Of a stretch of 64,000 bases of DNA, positions 47,101 through 59,462 are shown in pieces. The DNA comes from Blasia pusilla. Taxonomy: Eukaryota > Marchantiophyta > Marchantiopsida > Blasiales. The notes under the pieces were generated by a model. The model did not search any database and had not been told where the DNA came from. It was given only the letters and a program-made list of their open reading frames with translations. The stretch covers positions 44,330,001-44,394,000 of the forward strand of contig CM114271.1 in assembly GCA_050084515.1 (NCBI GenBank), given 5' to 3'. Position 1 is the stretch's first letter; every line of letters starts with the position of its first letter. A program made the translations under genes and the position numbers.

Positions 47101-49690
47101 AACAATTTGAACAAAATATTAGGTATAGTGAAAAATAGAAATTCCCCACATCAATTTTATGAATTAGTGTAATTTCTAGAATCATATCTAAGACATTTAG
47201 TAAACACATGTTTTTCATGCTCAATTCTTTTACATCACATAACCTATAAATTCGTTTGCTTCTATAAATTTTGTCTCCTCGATGCCTAGACTTAGTTGGG
47301 TGTTGTACGATGGCATGATGTAAGAAAGTGCAGTTTCGTGTAAGTAGGTACCCTTGTTCACAATATACAAACATAAGATTAATATGAAATTGATAATATT
47401 CCATTTTTGTGCATGGAATGCTCCAAAGAATGGTGAAAAATCTCTTTTGTAGATGTTCGCGGAATGCCATTGGTTTCAAGTCCTAATCTCGTTAGTTACA
47501 TTCCATTTTGTAGACCAAGTCACCACATGTGTAATCTATCCTATGGAGAGTGTGGCTCGTAATGCTTGATGAGGGAGGCGAGAAATATCAAGAGATCTCA
47601 TCCTTGCGATAGAAGTGATGGTTAAGTAGAGAGTCTCCGCCTCAAGTGGTAGGAGACTTGTTTCTACAAGAAGAATAACATTATGGGTTTGGTTTCTCAC
47701 ACCAAATTCTTCTTGTAGAAAATCTAATCTTGCAACCTGTCTACTTACAAGTAGGGCCCCATATAAGATCACAGGGAGAACTAAAATCCTAAATGAGAAC
47801 TTCCTAAGATCCCAAGATATAAAATGAGCTTGTTTACATTGATTCAAAAGTGAATTTAGAACTTTGTAACCTGATTCTATTCTCTTTAGAAGGAAAAAAT
47901 GCCCAACTATAATCACGAGAGAAATCAATGCCTAGATACTTATAGCTCTTTACTTGTTCAACTCGTTAACCTTTGTAAAAGAACGAGAACTTGGATCTAG
48001 TATCCACTACAACGACTTTAGACTTCTCCATATTAACCTCCATTTGATTCTTGGTGCAAAAAAATTCCAAAGTGTTAAGACATTTTTGTAAACTAAGGAC
48101 ATCCCATGCTAGTAATATGATATCATCTACATACAATAAAGCTTTGATAACAAAGTCTTTCAACTTCACACTTTTACTTTCACATTCCTCCAATCACTTG
48201 TCAATGTCATCTATGGAAACTCCAAATAGAGTAGGGGAAAATGGAACACCTCGAATAACTCAATAATACTCAAGATCTCTTAAGTTTTTGAATCTTTGAT
48301 TTTGGCCCGAACACATTCGTATAATCTTGTCACAACAGCAAGGAGATTCTATGGAACTCCATTGTTTTGTAGCCTATCCCATAAGAGCTTACAAGAGAAT
48401 ATATCAAAATCTTTCTTAAAATCGATGAAACCACAAAACAAAGCTTTCCCATGTACCTTAGATTTCTCCCGTAGAGCACGTAAGGCCACGATATGGTCGA
48501 TGGTGTTGTATGTTGAGCAAAATCCAGCTTGGACTTGTGCTCTCTTTTAGAAAGACTTTGTCCATGTGCTCAACTTTCACTCCACCAATTTCCCCAAAAG
48601 CTTCGCAAAAGCACTACCCACCAACCATGATTGTGCGATAGTTTGTCACCAAATCCTTCCTTTCTTATGATTTGTGAATGGGAATAATCTCCCGAAGTGA
48701 CCAAGTACTAGGAAAACCATAGATAACAGCATCACCCAATACTTTGGTGAGGATGGTCCCAATAGGATTTCCTTCCCACTTGAGAAGTTCAACAGAAAGA
48801 CTATCTGAATCTTTATATTTGTCACTTGCTAGTTTTCTAAGTTGAGTCATCACCACTGCTTCAAAGAATAATCCTCAGATACCTTCACAATGGGGCATTG
48901 AGGTAACATCAAGAAAGAAATAGAGCACCAAGATTTGATTCAGGTTGAGGTTCTAAAATTTCAAATGTAGAGATATAAGAGCTAGTAGTGGGCAAAGAAA
49001 GAAGATAGTCGATGGTGTTAGCACCGGTAGGGGCGAAACAAGTATTTGAGTGAGAGTTGGGAAAAGTACAAGTTCCATTGAGAACTTTCAAGTTACAAGT
49101 GACTCCAAAAGTTTGAAAAATGCCCTTTCAAAGGATAAGTGGAAGGGTTCGAAGAGACTCTAGACCATAAAAAATCATTTGGTTATCCGAGAAGAGGAGA
49201 TGTCAAGGAGTCACTAAATTGGATAAATTGAGTAATATGTGTGCAAGCAATGAAATCCCCTACTAGAAAGACTTCACCTTGTCTTTGATATTTGAGAACA
49301 TGTGTATTAAGATGATAAAATAATTGACTCCTATTGCACGCATGCGTTGAGTAGATAGACATGGAAAGTGGTGCAAAATAACACACTGCTAGATAATAAT
49401 AATCCCCAACCAAACCAAGACGTAGCCAATGATATTGGCTCTTGATATTATAGATGTATAAGGTGAAGAAATTCAGACATGATGTTAGTAGCAATCCCTC
49501 CATAAGCCCTTTCCGCATGTTTCATTCTTTTGTTCCATGTTGATCCCACTAAACTAAACCCTTGTAACTCTCTAAAGGTATTGCTCTCATGTTCCGATGT
49601 CTTCACAACATTGATGATGTCTGCCTTCTCCCAAACAGTCAGAGCATTTCGTGCGCCTCCTCCCCTTTATTGGCAAGTAAGTCTTTTTAC
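47100..49690 (-). mobile_element. LINE (non-LTR retrotransposon), minus strand, inactive
   Basis: On the minus strand an APE-type endonuclease remnant (about 49680-49180, e.g. SQYHWLRLGLVGDYYYLAV and VFLVGDF) is followed by reverse-transcriptase blocks. WSLREIIPIHKS lies at about 48700; QAGFCSTYNTIDHI and FIDFKKDFD follow at 48540-48430; the catalytic ALLYVDDIILLA is at about 48140 and KNQMEVNMEKSK at 48060. Further on (47930-47540) is the connection/thumb region and, near 47200, a Cys-His stretch resembling the C-terminal zinc region of LINE ORF2. Stops and frameshifts are scattered. It points toward the carboxypeptidase gene, 0.9 kb downstream of its stop. Confidence 0.8.
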
Positions 49691-49864
49691 TTGAGGTAGC
49701 ACTATTACACCCAAAATGATGATACCCACCACTCTATACACATCTTTAACATACCCATCATCTTGTGTGAACCAAGTCAAGGGAGGCTATGGACCAACCC
49801 TATAATACAACCATCACAAACCAATAGAGTGCCCACATCCTCAGCAAAACAACAACACCTTACA

Positions 49865-50558
49865 AGTAAGGTGGTGTTGGAAAGATGATGTAAAACCCAT
49901 TGTAATGCACCAAAGATCTTAACAAACGCTTCATCAAAGGCTGAGAAAATGGCCAAAAACAACTATAAGAGGAGTCGAGTTGAGGGCCAAAAAGAGGGAC
50001 TCGAAGGTCTTTTCCCCAAAGGTAGGGGAAGGGTGGGGATCCCCTAAAGTGTTAGTAAGGGGGAAGGTCTCCAAGAGTGCTTGGGACTTGAACCCCTTTT
50101 TGGGGCACCGTGGGGCGACCTAAGGGCATGTAATGAATCGGGAGTTTTGGCGTTGGGCTTCGAAAGCCAAACCATGTCCAATAGAGTGGATTTTTGAGGT
50201 CCCTATTGGATTCCAACCCGTGACTTATTTAGTTTGGTCTCGGTTTTGGGGTTCATGCGAGGTCCATTAGACAGTTGGGACTGCTATGCGTGCGAACGTC
50301 GTTTTAAGTTCCTAGACTTACCAGAAAGTCTGTCCCAAGTCTCGCAAGGCTTGCCCGTGTTGGGAAGCTAGAAATTAGGGAAGGTTGAGCTTGATGAGGT
50401 GCCAAGTTGAGAACTTGATGGGTTGGAAGGCCGATTGATGCAGACGAGACTAACGTGAGTGTGTTTGGGGACAGATCGGAAGTGAGAGTGTGTCCTACTG
50501 AATATACGCTTCCGCAACACTAAAGATTGACGTTCAAGAGGAGTAGGTGCACGACACT
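49865..50558 (+). mobile_element. LTR1 fragment (3' two thirds)
   Basis: Contains the LTR1 landmarks GGGCCAAAAAGAGGGACTCG, GTTAGTAAGGGGGAAGG, ATGTCCAATAGAGTGGATTTT and GCAACACTAAAGATTGACGTTC, and ends GTGCACGACAC. The first third is missing; the left edge abuts the region upstream of the LINE endonuclease. Confidence 0.75.
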
Positions 50559-51365
50559 TTCATAATAGTGAGTTGTAGTTGGTCGTAATTACCATAGTGG
50601 AAAGATAGACTTGGTCAAGATTACCAAAGTGGTACAACTATCTCCCAATGTGGCTACACAATCATCACTCCCATTCCTTGAAAAATATTTTTGCACTATC
50701 TATTTTTATCATTTTTTCTTGTATCATATCATTTTTTTTATTAGTTAATCTTCTCACTTTGTCTCTGCCTTTGCACTATATACTAGTAGCATTATTTCCA
50801 ACACTCTAATATTTTTCCTACATCATGATGACCAACAATAAATCTTATAGAAGAATTATCATTGCTTCTGCATACGACCTTTTCTACAAAAAAAAAAGAG
50901 TCCTCACAAAAAAATGATGTTGTTGCCACTAGGGCTCCTAACAAGGAAATTTGACTTTCCACCTACACAAAATGAAGTCCTCCAAGACTCCATATTAAAT
51001 CAAATTGACAATGACTAACACTGCCAACTTTGTTATCTATACATAACATTGTCAAGCCATATTCATCTTTAGTTATGAGTAAACTCAAACTCTAACATCC
51101 TAGCTCCTACCAAACACTAGAAGGAGAAGTAATTCATACAACATGAGAAAGATGGCTCTTGAAAGCTATCTCCTCATCTTGTCTATTTTTGGGAAGAGCT
51201 GAAAAAAATTTAAAGATACACTTAAATGGAAACATACGCATGCAAATTACCTGACCCTAAATCTCCTATTGGCATAGGGATATTTAAAATGGACACTCCT
51301 TCTAAATAGCATAATGAATAGAGTATCGCTTGTTGTCCAATCTAAGGGTATAGGGGTTAAAATGT
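50559..51365. other. AT-rich spacer
   Basis: No gene is recognised. It contains T-rich low-complexity sequence at 50690-50760 and an A-run at 50890. Confidence 0.4.
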
Positions 51366-51686
51366 AGATCACCCTTCTCTTTATGAAGAGTGACAACCTT
51401 GGAGAGGTTGACCCTCCCATCCTTGTGTGGAGCCACTTGGGTCCATAGGGTCGAAGGTTAGTTGGTAGTTGGTCTCATGAGAGGACAACATATGGTTCAT
51501 GAGAAAGATGGCTCTTGACCTAGAGTACACCACAAATTATTAACTCCCTAACAACTACACATGTTGTCTTCTCATGAGACCAACTACCAACTAACCTTCG
51601 ACCTTATGGACCAAAGTGGCTCCACACAAGGATGGGAGGGTCAACCTCTCCAAGGTTGTCACTCTTCATAAAGGGAAGGGTGACCT
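51366..51686. repeat. Foldback: 126-bp inverted repeat arms around a 69-bp loop
   Basis: Arm 51366-51491 (from ATCACCCTTCTCTTTATGAA to CATGAGAGGACAACAT) is the reverse complement of 51561-51686 with only a few mismatches. The transcript of either strand would fold into a long hairpin. Edges show no clear TSD. Confidence 0.85.
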
Positions 51687-52288
51687 ACACTCGCAGGTCA
51701 CCTCCTAAGAGCAGGTTACATATGACCTCTAAAAATAGGGAAGTACAAGGCTCCTCTAAGGCCTTGATACTATCTCATCCTACGTCTCATCTACGATGAC
51801 AAATCTCATTGCTTTTGTGACGTCTGTTGTAACAAAATGAAAAAAATCCTTGTAGCATAAGTAGGTAGATCACAAGACACTCCCAAGATCAAGAATGATA
51901 TATTGAAGAATAGGATAGCCTAAGTATGTAGGCTACCCCATATTTTGGGCTCATTTGGAGTTGTTTTGAAGAACTTGGCATTTTGGGTAAATCTCCTATT
52001 TACGGCCTCTACAAATAGGCCTTAAAATTAATGCTTCTTAGGGACGGCTCCATGTCCCCGTTTTTGGATCTGGCTAAAGAGGGCATCCAACACTGCACTA
52101 AGCAAGATTGCCACATTTTAATTTGTCGAGGATATACCTGGTAGCCTACAATATGGCTAGCACTTCCGTATTATTACACTCTATGAAACCCATTTGGCGG
52201 TTTTAGCTACCTGATTACACTCCACTAAACCCAACCTAAACCCAATGGACCGCTCCGTGCTCTATCTCGTGCAGATTTGCACATCATC
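51687..52288. other. Spacer after the foldback
   Basis: No gene, RNA or repeat is recognised in this stretch. Confidence 0.35.
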
Positions 52289-52403
52289 TGAAAGTGCAAG
52301 GGCGTTCATTTGTTCATAACAGATGTGCAAGGGTGTTCATTTGTTCACGATTCGTGACAAATCTGCAAGGGCATTCATTTTTTCACGATTCGTAACAGAT
52401 CTT
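52289..52403. repeat. Short imperfect tandem repeat, three units
   Basis: The unit TGCAAGGGCGTTCATTTGTTC plus an ACGATTCGTAACAGATC-like tail occurs three times at 37- to 46-base spacing, with small differences between copies. Confidence 0.6.
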
Positions 52404-52879
52404 CCATGAGTTAACTCATCCATGTGAACCTGCAATGCTAATAAGGTCTACGACATGTCACTACGGAGTTTGAGCTACAAAATTCCCCGTTGTCCAATAT
52501 TTCTTTTCCATCTTCGTTCAACATTGTACACGGGTAGGCAAAATTTCACTTCGGTTGATTTGCATTTCTCTCTACTTTCCACTTGGGCCGTGCCTTGAAA
52601 ATTGGGTCTTAAAGCATTCCTTTACTCTGTTGGTGTGCTGATTTGGTCCTGAGGTGCAATCGAGGTAAATTTACATCAACTCTTACTCTCTCGCGCTCTC
52701 ACAATGTGTTCAAGCGCAATGGTTTTTCATTTTCCTCTAATCATATTTGGAATTCAATGTGCTTCCATCCAAGTCTCGTACTGATTGCAGTGTGTGTCTT
52801 CAAACTTTGACATTACCTCCGATAGTTCCTAAGGGTGCCAACCCTTCTCGTGCCCACTACTTAGTTTATGCTTGGAGTT

Positions 52880-53195
52880 TTGTTTTGGAGAAACGCACGC
52901 TTAAAGTGAATAGAGAAAATGGTACACGTGTGCAAAGAGAACTCACTCGCAATCCGCCCTCGCATGCAAAGTGCAGTGGGAGAAACCCACCTCTTGTGTC
53001 TTGATCTAGGGCCAAGGAATGTGACTGATGTTGTACTTCCCTTCCAGGCTCTTGAAAACCTCTTCGATGTTGTCGTACTTGTTGTTCTTGTACACGTACC
53101 ATTTCTCTATCCCTAGAAATCCATTGTAAATGATAAACTCTTTCAGAAAGGCGGCCTCGTTCCAGAGCATGGTACACGCATAGATGTGGAACCTC
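52880..53195 (-). pseudogene. Glycosyltransferase family 92 fragment, decayed
   Basis: Reading the minus strand from about 53190, the frame gives FHIYACTMLWNEAAFLKEF, then FLGIEKWYVYKNNKYDN and, around one TAG, IPWP and IKTQEVGFSHCTLHARADCE. These follow the plant GT92 (DUF23) core, in which the consensus order is C-T-M-x-x-N-E-A-x-F-L-x-E-W, a YDNN-type motif and W-P-W-I-K-T-Q-E-A. Two expected Trp codons are now stops (TAG, TGA), and the following acidic D-x-D region is lost (HVYHF). The N-terminal part expected at 53300-53640 is not convincing. GT92 enzymes include galactan synthases; this copy is non-functional. Confidence 0.65.
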
Positions 53196-54165
53196 CTTTG
53201 CGTCAGCTACGAATTCAATGGTGAAGATTCCTCTCTTCTACTTCTTGCCAAAAAACCACATGATTGCGTCCTTTCTAGGCAAATTGGACCTATCCACTAT
53301 TCACCAACAGCATAATTTCATCCGAAATGCCACGATGTTTCGAACGGTCACCAGACCAGAGCTGTGGGGGATTACATGAGAGGGATCCTCCACGAGATCC
53401 CATCGATTCTTGCCTATGTGTGGTTTGGTCATGGGCTAATTTATTCCTCCGATCTAATCCCCTACGCTCTTTTGTTCCACCGGTCCTCTCCCTTCTCTTC
53501 TGGCGTTTCTTCTCTGTCCGTTCTCGCCATCCCTGTTTCTTTCCACACGCTCCCTCCTCATTTGGGAGCTCCTTTGCATCTGCAATTTTGTGCTTGGAAG
53601 GTAGAATCTTGACGTCTTGCCTCAATATTCTTGGTCAAAAGAATAGAGAATAGCCCCGGAATGAGCAAAATGAAAAGCAAGAAACTTCCCGTTTTCTCTT
53701 TTCTCTTCCGTGATCATTGAGATTACTTCAGGGTGGCTCTTCTTACCATAGTTGAGATGAATGTGCGGAAGCTAAGGCTGTGGAAGAGATGTTATATTCT
53801 GAATGTGTTTTCATTCCTCTGGTTTATGTTTGGTCTAGGTGTGCTGTAGGTGAGACTAGACTTGGATAACCTTTTTCTCAAGTAGATAAGCTAATTCAAA
53901 ATAAAACATTCATTTCATAAGCTTAACATCAATAGGTTTCATTGGTACATTTTTTTGTATCCCCTAGATTCACTAACAAATCATTTTATCCCATGAATTT
54001 CTTGATACAAGTGAGGCAGATCTGATAAAGCGTTATCTAGCTAGACACATACACACTCATGTACTATCTTTGTTTCATTTTTTACTTACGCACCAGAATT
54101 CATTTGGAACTAATGATTATGTAAATTTGTTTCAAGTACACTCTCAATGCACTCATTTAATAGTA
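53196..54165. other. Intergenic stretch
   Basis: GC-moderate DNA at 53280-53650 has open frames on both strands without recognisable domains and could be the eroded N-terminal part of the GT92 gene. The remainder is AT-rich without features. Confidence 0.35.
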
Positions 54166-55003
54166 GCATCTGCAAGTGACCTTTCATAGACTTTATTGGG
54201 CAGCACACATGGGTAGGATGTTACACACTTCTATTATAACTACTACCTTGAAATTACACCATATGCAATTGTAGGATTTTTGAGATAGTGATTTAAATCA
54301 CTCTCAATACAGTTTGATTCCTTATCAAAATTTCCAGCTTAGATTTTCCTGCAAATATGTCCTCCAACAGCCTGTTAGAAACAATCCATCTATTAGCAAG
54401 AGTCCATCCTACATCCAACATATGATTTGGTTGTACCTCTGTAGCTATACCATAGAAAGTGACAATAGAAGCATCTGCAAGTGACCTTTTATAGACTTTA
54501 CTGGGTAGCACACATGGGTAGGATGTTACACACTTCCATTATAACTACTATCTTGAAATTACACCATATGCAATTGTAGGAGTTTTGAGATAGTGATTTA
54601 AATCACTCTCAATACAGTTTGATTCCTTATCAAAATTTCCAGCTTAGATTTTCCTGCAAATATGTCCTCCAACAGCCTGTTAGAAACAATCCATCTGTTA
54701 GCAAGAGTCCATCCTACATCCAACACATGATTTGGTTGTACCTCTGTAGCCATACCATAGAAAGTGACAATAGAAGCATCTGCAAGTGATCTTTTATAGA
54801 CTTTACTGGGTAGCACACATGGGTAGGATGTTACACACTTCTATTATAACTACTACCTTGAATATAACTACTACACTCTCAATACAATTTGGTTCCTGCT
54901 CTGATTTTCCTATTAGAAACAATCCATATGTTAGCAGGAGTCCATCCCACATCTAATATATGACTTGGTTGTACCTCTGTAGCCATATCATAGAAAGTGA
55001 CAA
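54166..55003. repeat. Three tandem copies of a 305-bp unit
   Basis: GCATCTGCAAGTGA starts units at 54166, 54471 and 54776. Units one and two are about 97 percent identical; unit three has an internal deletion of about 75 bases and ends near 55003. On the minus strand each of the first two units carries the same 72-codon open frame (containing LPSKVYKRSLADASIVTF) that differs by two residues; no known domain was recognised with confidence. Confidence 0.85.
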
Positions 55004-55269
55004 GTACCATACAATGACATACTCAACAACAACACTACATGGTCCATAATTATGTGTTATGCTTGTTGGGTACATACTGAAGTGACAAATAAATTGATAC
55101 ATCAGCAAGGCATGAGATCCTGCAATCCTAAGACATATTCTTTAGTGTCCCACACATATATCAGTTATTTGAAGTTGACATATTTCAAGTTCTATCAACT
55201 GTGAGAGATACTATTGGGAAGTTCACATTCTTCTAAGTGTATTGAGAATTTTTTTAAAAAAATGCCAGG

Positions 55270-55415
55270 GGTTAGGGGTGAAATGCCACTCGAACCCAGA
55301 GCTAGCTGGTTCTCCCCAAAATGCGTTGAGGCGCAGCAGTTGACTGGACTATCTAGGGGTAAAGCACTGTTTCGGTGCGGGCTGTGAGAGCGGTACCAAA
55401 TCGAGGCAAACTCTG
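55270..55415 (+). pseudogene. Plastid 23S rRNA fragment in nuclear DNA (NUPT)
   Basis: TTAGGGGTGAAATGCCACTC, GAGCTAGCTGGTTCTCCCC, GCGTTGAGGCGCAGCAG, GGTAAAGCACTGTTTCGGTG and GAGCGGTACCAAATCGAGGC follow the order of chloroplast 23S rRNA without gaps beyond one base. Similarity stops at CAAACTCTG. The short length and AT-rich, transposon-laden flanks show that it is a nuclear insertion. Confidence 0.85.
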
Positions 55416-56449
55416 GTGCCCCATGCTACTCGGGTTAGAACTTAAGCTTATGCTACTTTCGGTTACTGGACTTTCACCATGTAGATGTTATTGCCACAAT
55501 TTCATTTACTTTTGTAAATTGTTACCTGAGACTCATACTAAGATCAGATCATTTGTGCTCTAAATCATTCAACTTTGTGCGATACTTATAATGGCATCAA
55601 CTACAAGGAAGTCTCGGCACTACATAGAGTTCCCAAGGACCACTCCTTCGTTGCAAAAAAAACTCTATCCCACTTAAGCCAACTTTTCATCACAACTTAC
55701 GCATTCAATACTTGCGTCAATCATTTGCTTTCTCCTAGAAAAGGTTGTCTACATGTAGAACACTTGTACGGAAGAAGGTTGCAATGCAGAATATAATACA
55801 ATGTAGATCTCATTGCCATGATTGGTCTTCTTCCAATTACCACCTGCTTAAATCGTAGAAGTTATGTTCTCCTACAATTAAGAAAATGCAATGTTGTGGA
55901 TATTGTGGAATTATACTCTACAGCAATCCACGTTCTCATATGGCAGTTGTGTACTCACCTGAACCACCCCCATATGTATTATGCAATAGTTTTCTCAGAG
56001 ACTTTGTAATTCCCATAGTGGATCATTTCCATGCAGATATGCATTGCTAATAGACCCATAATAGAATTCAATGTATACCTAACTCCTGCATATATTTGAA
56101 GTATATCGTTTGTCAATCCTATGGAATTACAACTTCTTTCAATTGTAGACTCAAGAATATGTATTGAAAATAAATTCAACAATTTTCATAAGGGATTTTT
56201 TTCCATGACCTTGTTAGACTCCCCGATTGTTGGATTTAATTTTAAATCTAGCATGATAGGGGTTTAGTCTCCACTAGATCCAACTATCAAACAATTGTTC
56301 ATGGTTAATTTCCAGATCAATGACCTATATAAAGATTACAAAGTTCTTCTAGAGTTACCACATCCAACATTCGGGCTCGTTGTGTTACCACCTTCCTACG
56401 TGCAGAGTATAATCAGATAATCACAAATTAAAGATCACGTTACTCATAG
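55416..56449. other. AT-rich spacer before the second Helitron
   Basis: No motif-bearing gene is recognised. It may contain the eroded 5' portion of the Helitron, whose start was not located. Confidence 0.35.
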
Positions 56450-59412
56450 CATGGCCTATGATCCATACCATCTAGAGTTAAATATATTACAAGATATTTT
56501 ATATGAGTTTTGCCTTTTCATTTTGGACAAGGAGCTAGAAAAATTGAAAAAAAGAGAAACCTAACCTTCGCGAGGAAGAATTATATCGACATCTTTCAAA
56601 GTATTCCCTCAGTCCACAACTACCCGGTAGTCCTTCTTGGCATAGAAGACATCTTAAAGACGTGAAGGCCATGGTACACAAGTGGGGCATGCCCCACTTT
56701 TTCCTTACCCTCACATCAAATGAGATGTCATCTATACATTGGCATGAGATTGATGATATAGAAGATCTGCTTTCCAGGTTCAAAAACTCTTTCACCTGGA
56801 GAGATGCCCCTTCAAAATGTGCACAACTATTTCACACAAGACTATACTCCTTTTTGTCACTATTCATATTTTTTGGTCCACGCTTACTTGGGAAATTTTT
56901 TGATTATTTGTTGAGGTATGAATTGCAAAATAGGGGTAGTCTCCATTGTCACATGATACTTTGGATAGAAAAGATGGATATTGATCGTGTTACATTAGAG
57001 ATATGCACGTACATACCATCCACCACGCCAGTAACCACCCATCAATTGAACATACCACTTGATGCATCTATTACATTAAGAGAGTATGTTTTAACTAAAA
57101 AACTCCACAAATGTAAGGATGGTGTTTGTATTGTTCACAGAAAAAACCAGAAACCATATTGTCGTTTAGGATTTCCAACATCTCCTAATTTGCAAACTAC
57201 ACCTTTCATTGATCCAAAATCGAAAAGATAGAACTACTTCTGACCATCATTAGATCATAGAAATGTAATACCGTATCATTCACTTATCCTTCTATGGGGC
57301 ACACATATGAACATTCAACCAATCACCAACAAAAATTGGTCATTTTATTTGCTCAAATATGCACTCAAGTCCAAACCCACAGGCTCACTTGATATAGATA
57401 CAAAAACAACAGTATGCTTAGGGCTTCAGGGATTGGATGAGATAAAATTGAAGCTCATTTCTGGTATAGTTTTGAACAAATCAGTATCTTCCATAGAGGC
57501 AGCTTTAATTTCAATGCAGATACCTATTATTTATAGGTCTCAAGTAGTACATTATATAGATAGTAATCCCCCAACTAGAAGGAACTCACTCTACAGAAAT
57601 GCTTTAGTGCCTTGCATACATCCAACAAAATTGTACTGTAATAGACCAACTTGCCTAGATGGACTAACTTTCATAGATTATTAGACAAGTTATGAATTAT
57701 TCAAAGAGTAGGAAAAAAAAAACAAGCCGTAGGACTCGATAATCTGGGAAATGTTGTATGTAAGACCATACGAATTGTTAAATTCACATAATTTCATCCA
57801 TTCCATAAATGGAATGCTTTTTTATACTTAGTTTTATTGGCTCATGTGCCATTCCGTGTTGAATCCTCACTTATATCTTCTGCTTCACACATATGGACTT
57901 ATCTTCATAAATGTGTTCAACGAACGATTATCACTTCTTTCGATGATGTTCGTGAATTGATTAGAACATATGCACTTAAGAACCTTTGGAGTAATGTCCA
58001 TATGGCAGAAATAGTTTCCAAAGCAAGTAACAATCTTGAACCTAAATTTCACTTGGATATTAATGAGATGCTTACACAGCATCAAGATGATATTCCTTCA
58101 AGTGTTGTTTCAGATGCCACTCACATAGATGATTTTCAGGAATGTCCTTTAAATGAAGAACAACAGCTTCTCTTTGAAGCTCTATCGAACCATGATTCTA
58201 GTCTTGTCATTTTGAGAAGGCCGCGTGGTTGTGGGAAGACATTTTTTCATTACTTATATGTACAAGTTCTGGCAGAGAAATGGCATATTTCCTCTCTTGA
58301 CAACCACTACTAGAATAGCAGCTGTTAGACTTCATTTAGAGGCTGCAATTGTTCACTCTTCATTTGCAATACCTATACGCGGAGATCTTTCCTCTATGCA
58401 TATTACTTCTGATACATATCTACGTCTTAGGAATGCACAGGTAATTGTTGTGGATGAATGTTCTATGTTGACACCTAAACTACTCCAGATTATAGCAATG
58501 AGGTTAAATGAGGCATGTCCAGAAAATTCTCATCGACCATTTGCTGGGAAATTAGTACTATTAGTTGCTGACTTTTGTCAGCTCCCTCCTATATGTACCC
58601 ATAAAATTGTAGACTTCAATCGATGTTGTCACTTGTCTACATCAAAATTCATGCAGAACGAAACTATTTATGGGCTATCCACTCCAGTAAGTCACAATTC
58701 TGATCCAGAATACTTGTTGTTTTTTTAACTCTTTTAGGATTTGTGAACCATCACAAATCCAGATTGACCAATGCATAGGTCACTGTTTTGAGTCTGAAAA
58801 TGAAGCTGTTGATTTCATACAGTCAGATACAACTATAGTATGCATCTCGAAGATGTAGATATCTTTAATATGCTCACACTAAGGCGTCTGTTAGGTGATG
58901 CCTCAATACTACATGTGAAAGTAAAGTCACACGCCCCATTACATTCTGCATTTAGTGATTGGGTAGATGATCCTAGTTTTCACCAACTGCCTTTTCTAGC
59001 TCTCAATTGTCAAGTGATTCTTACTTGTAATATTAACTTGAAAATTTAGGCAGCAAATGGATCTTTAGTTATTATTTCATATTTACTCTATAAGGATGAT
59101 GAGATAGTAACAATAGTTGTGAAAATTGTATCTAGTGGTCAATATATAAATGTAAATAGATCCAAATTTGCAACTCTAAGGTATGACTCTGATCACAAGT
59201 ATACTAAAAGAACGTTTCCCTTAATACTTGGTTACATTATGACGGGGCATAAAAGTCAGGGTTGTACAATTCATGGTCGCTGTCTTATAGTAATCAGATC
59301 TATTTTTGCTCTTGGATTTGCATATGTTATGTTGTCTAGAGTAAAAACACAAGAGAATCTTAAAATTTTTGGACCTCTCCGTCGAGAGGACTTCATGCTT
59401 TTCAAATTATGA
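56450..59412 (+). pseudogene. Helitron Rep-helicase gene, decayed
   Basis: The Rep part reads HFFLTLTSNEMSSIHW at 56695, then YELQNRGSLHCHMILWI at about 56920 (the two-His metal motif) and, after a frame break, SFYLLKYALKSKPTGS at about 57340 (the Y-x-x-K-Y catalytic tyrosine region). The helicase part has LVILRRPRGCGKTFFHYLY (Walker A) at 58203, VIVVDECSMLTPKLLQIIA (Walker B) at 58442, LVLLVADFCQLPPI (motif III) at 58555, and GHKSQGCTIHG plus YVMLSRVKTQENLKIF (motifs V/VI) at 59240-59370. Several frameshifts and stops separate the blocks. Catalytic motifs are better kept than in the 36-38 kb copy, so this Helitron is younger. Confidence 0.85.
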
Positions 59413-59462
59413 GGTTTCATTGTAGTGATCTAATGTTCATTTCTTTTCCAATTAGTTCAACA

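Noticed and set aside
53290-53653. Open frames over 100 codons on both strands
   Set aside because: No recognisable domain on either strand; at best an eroded part of the GT92 relic.
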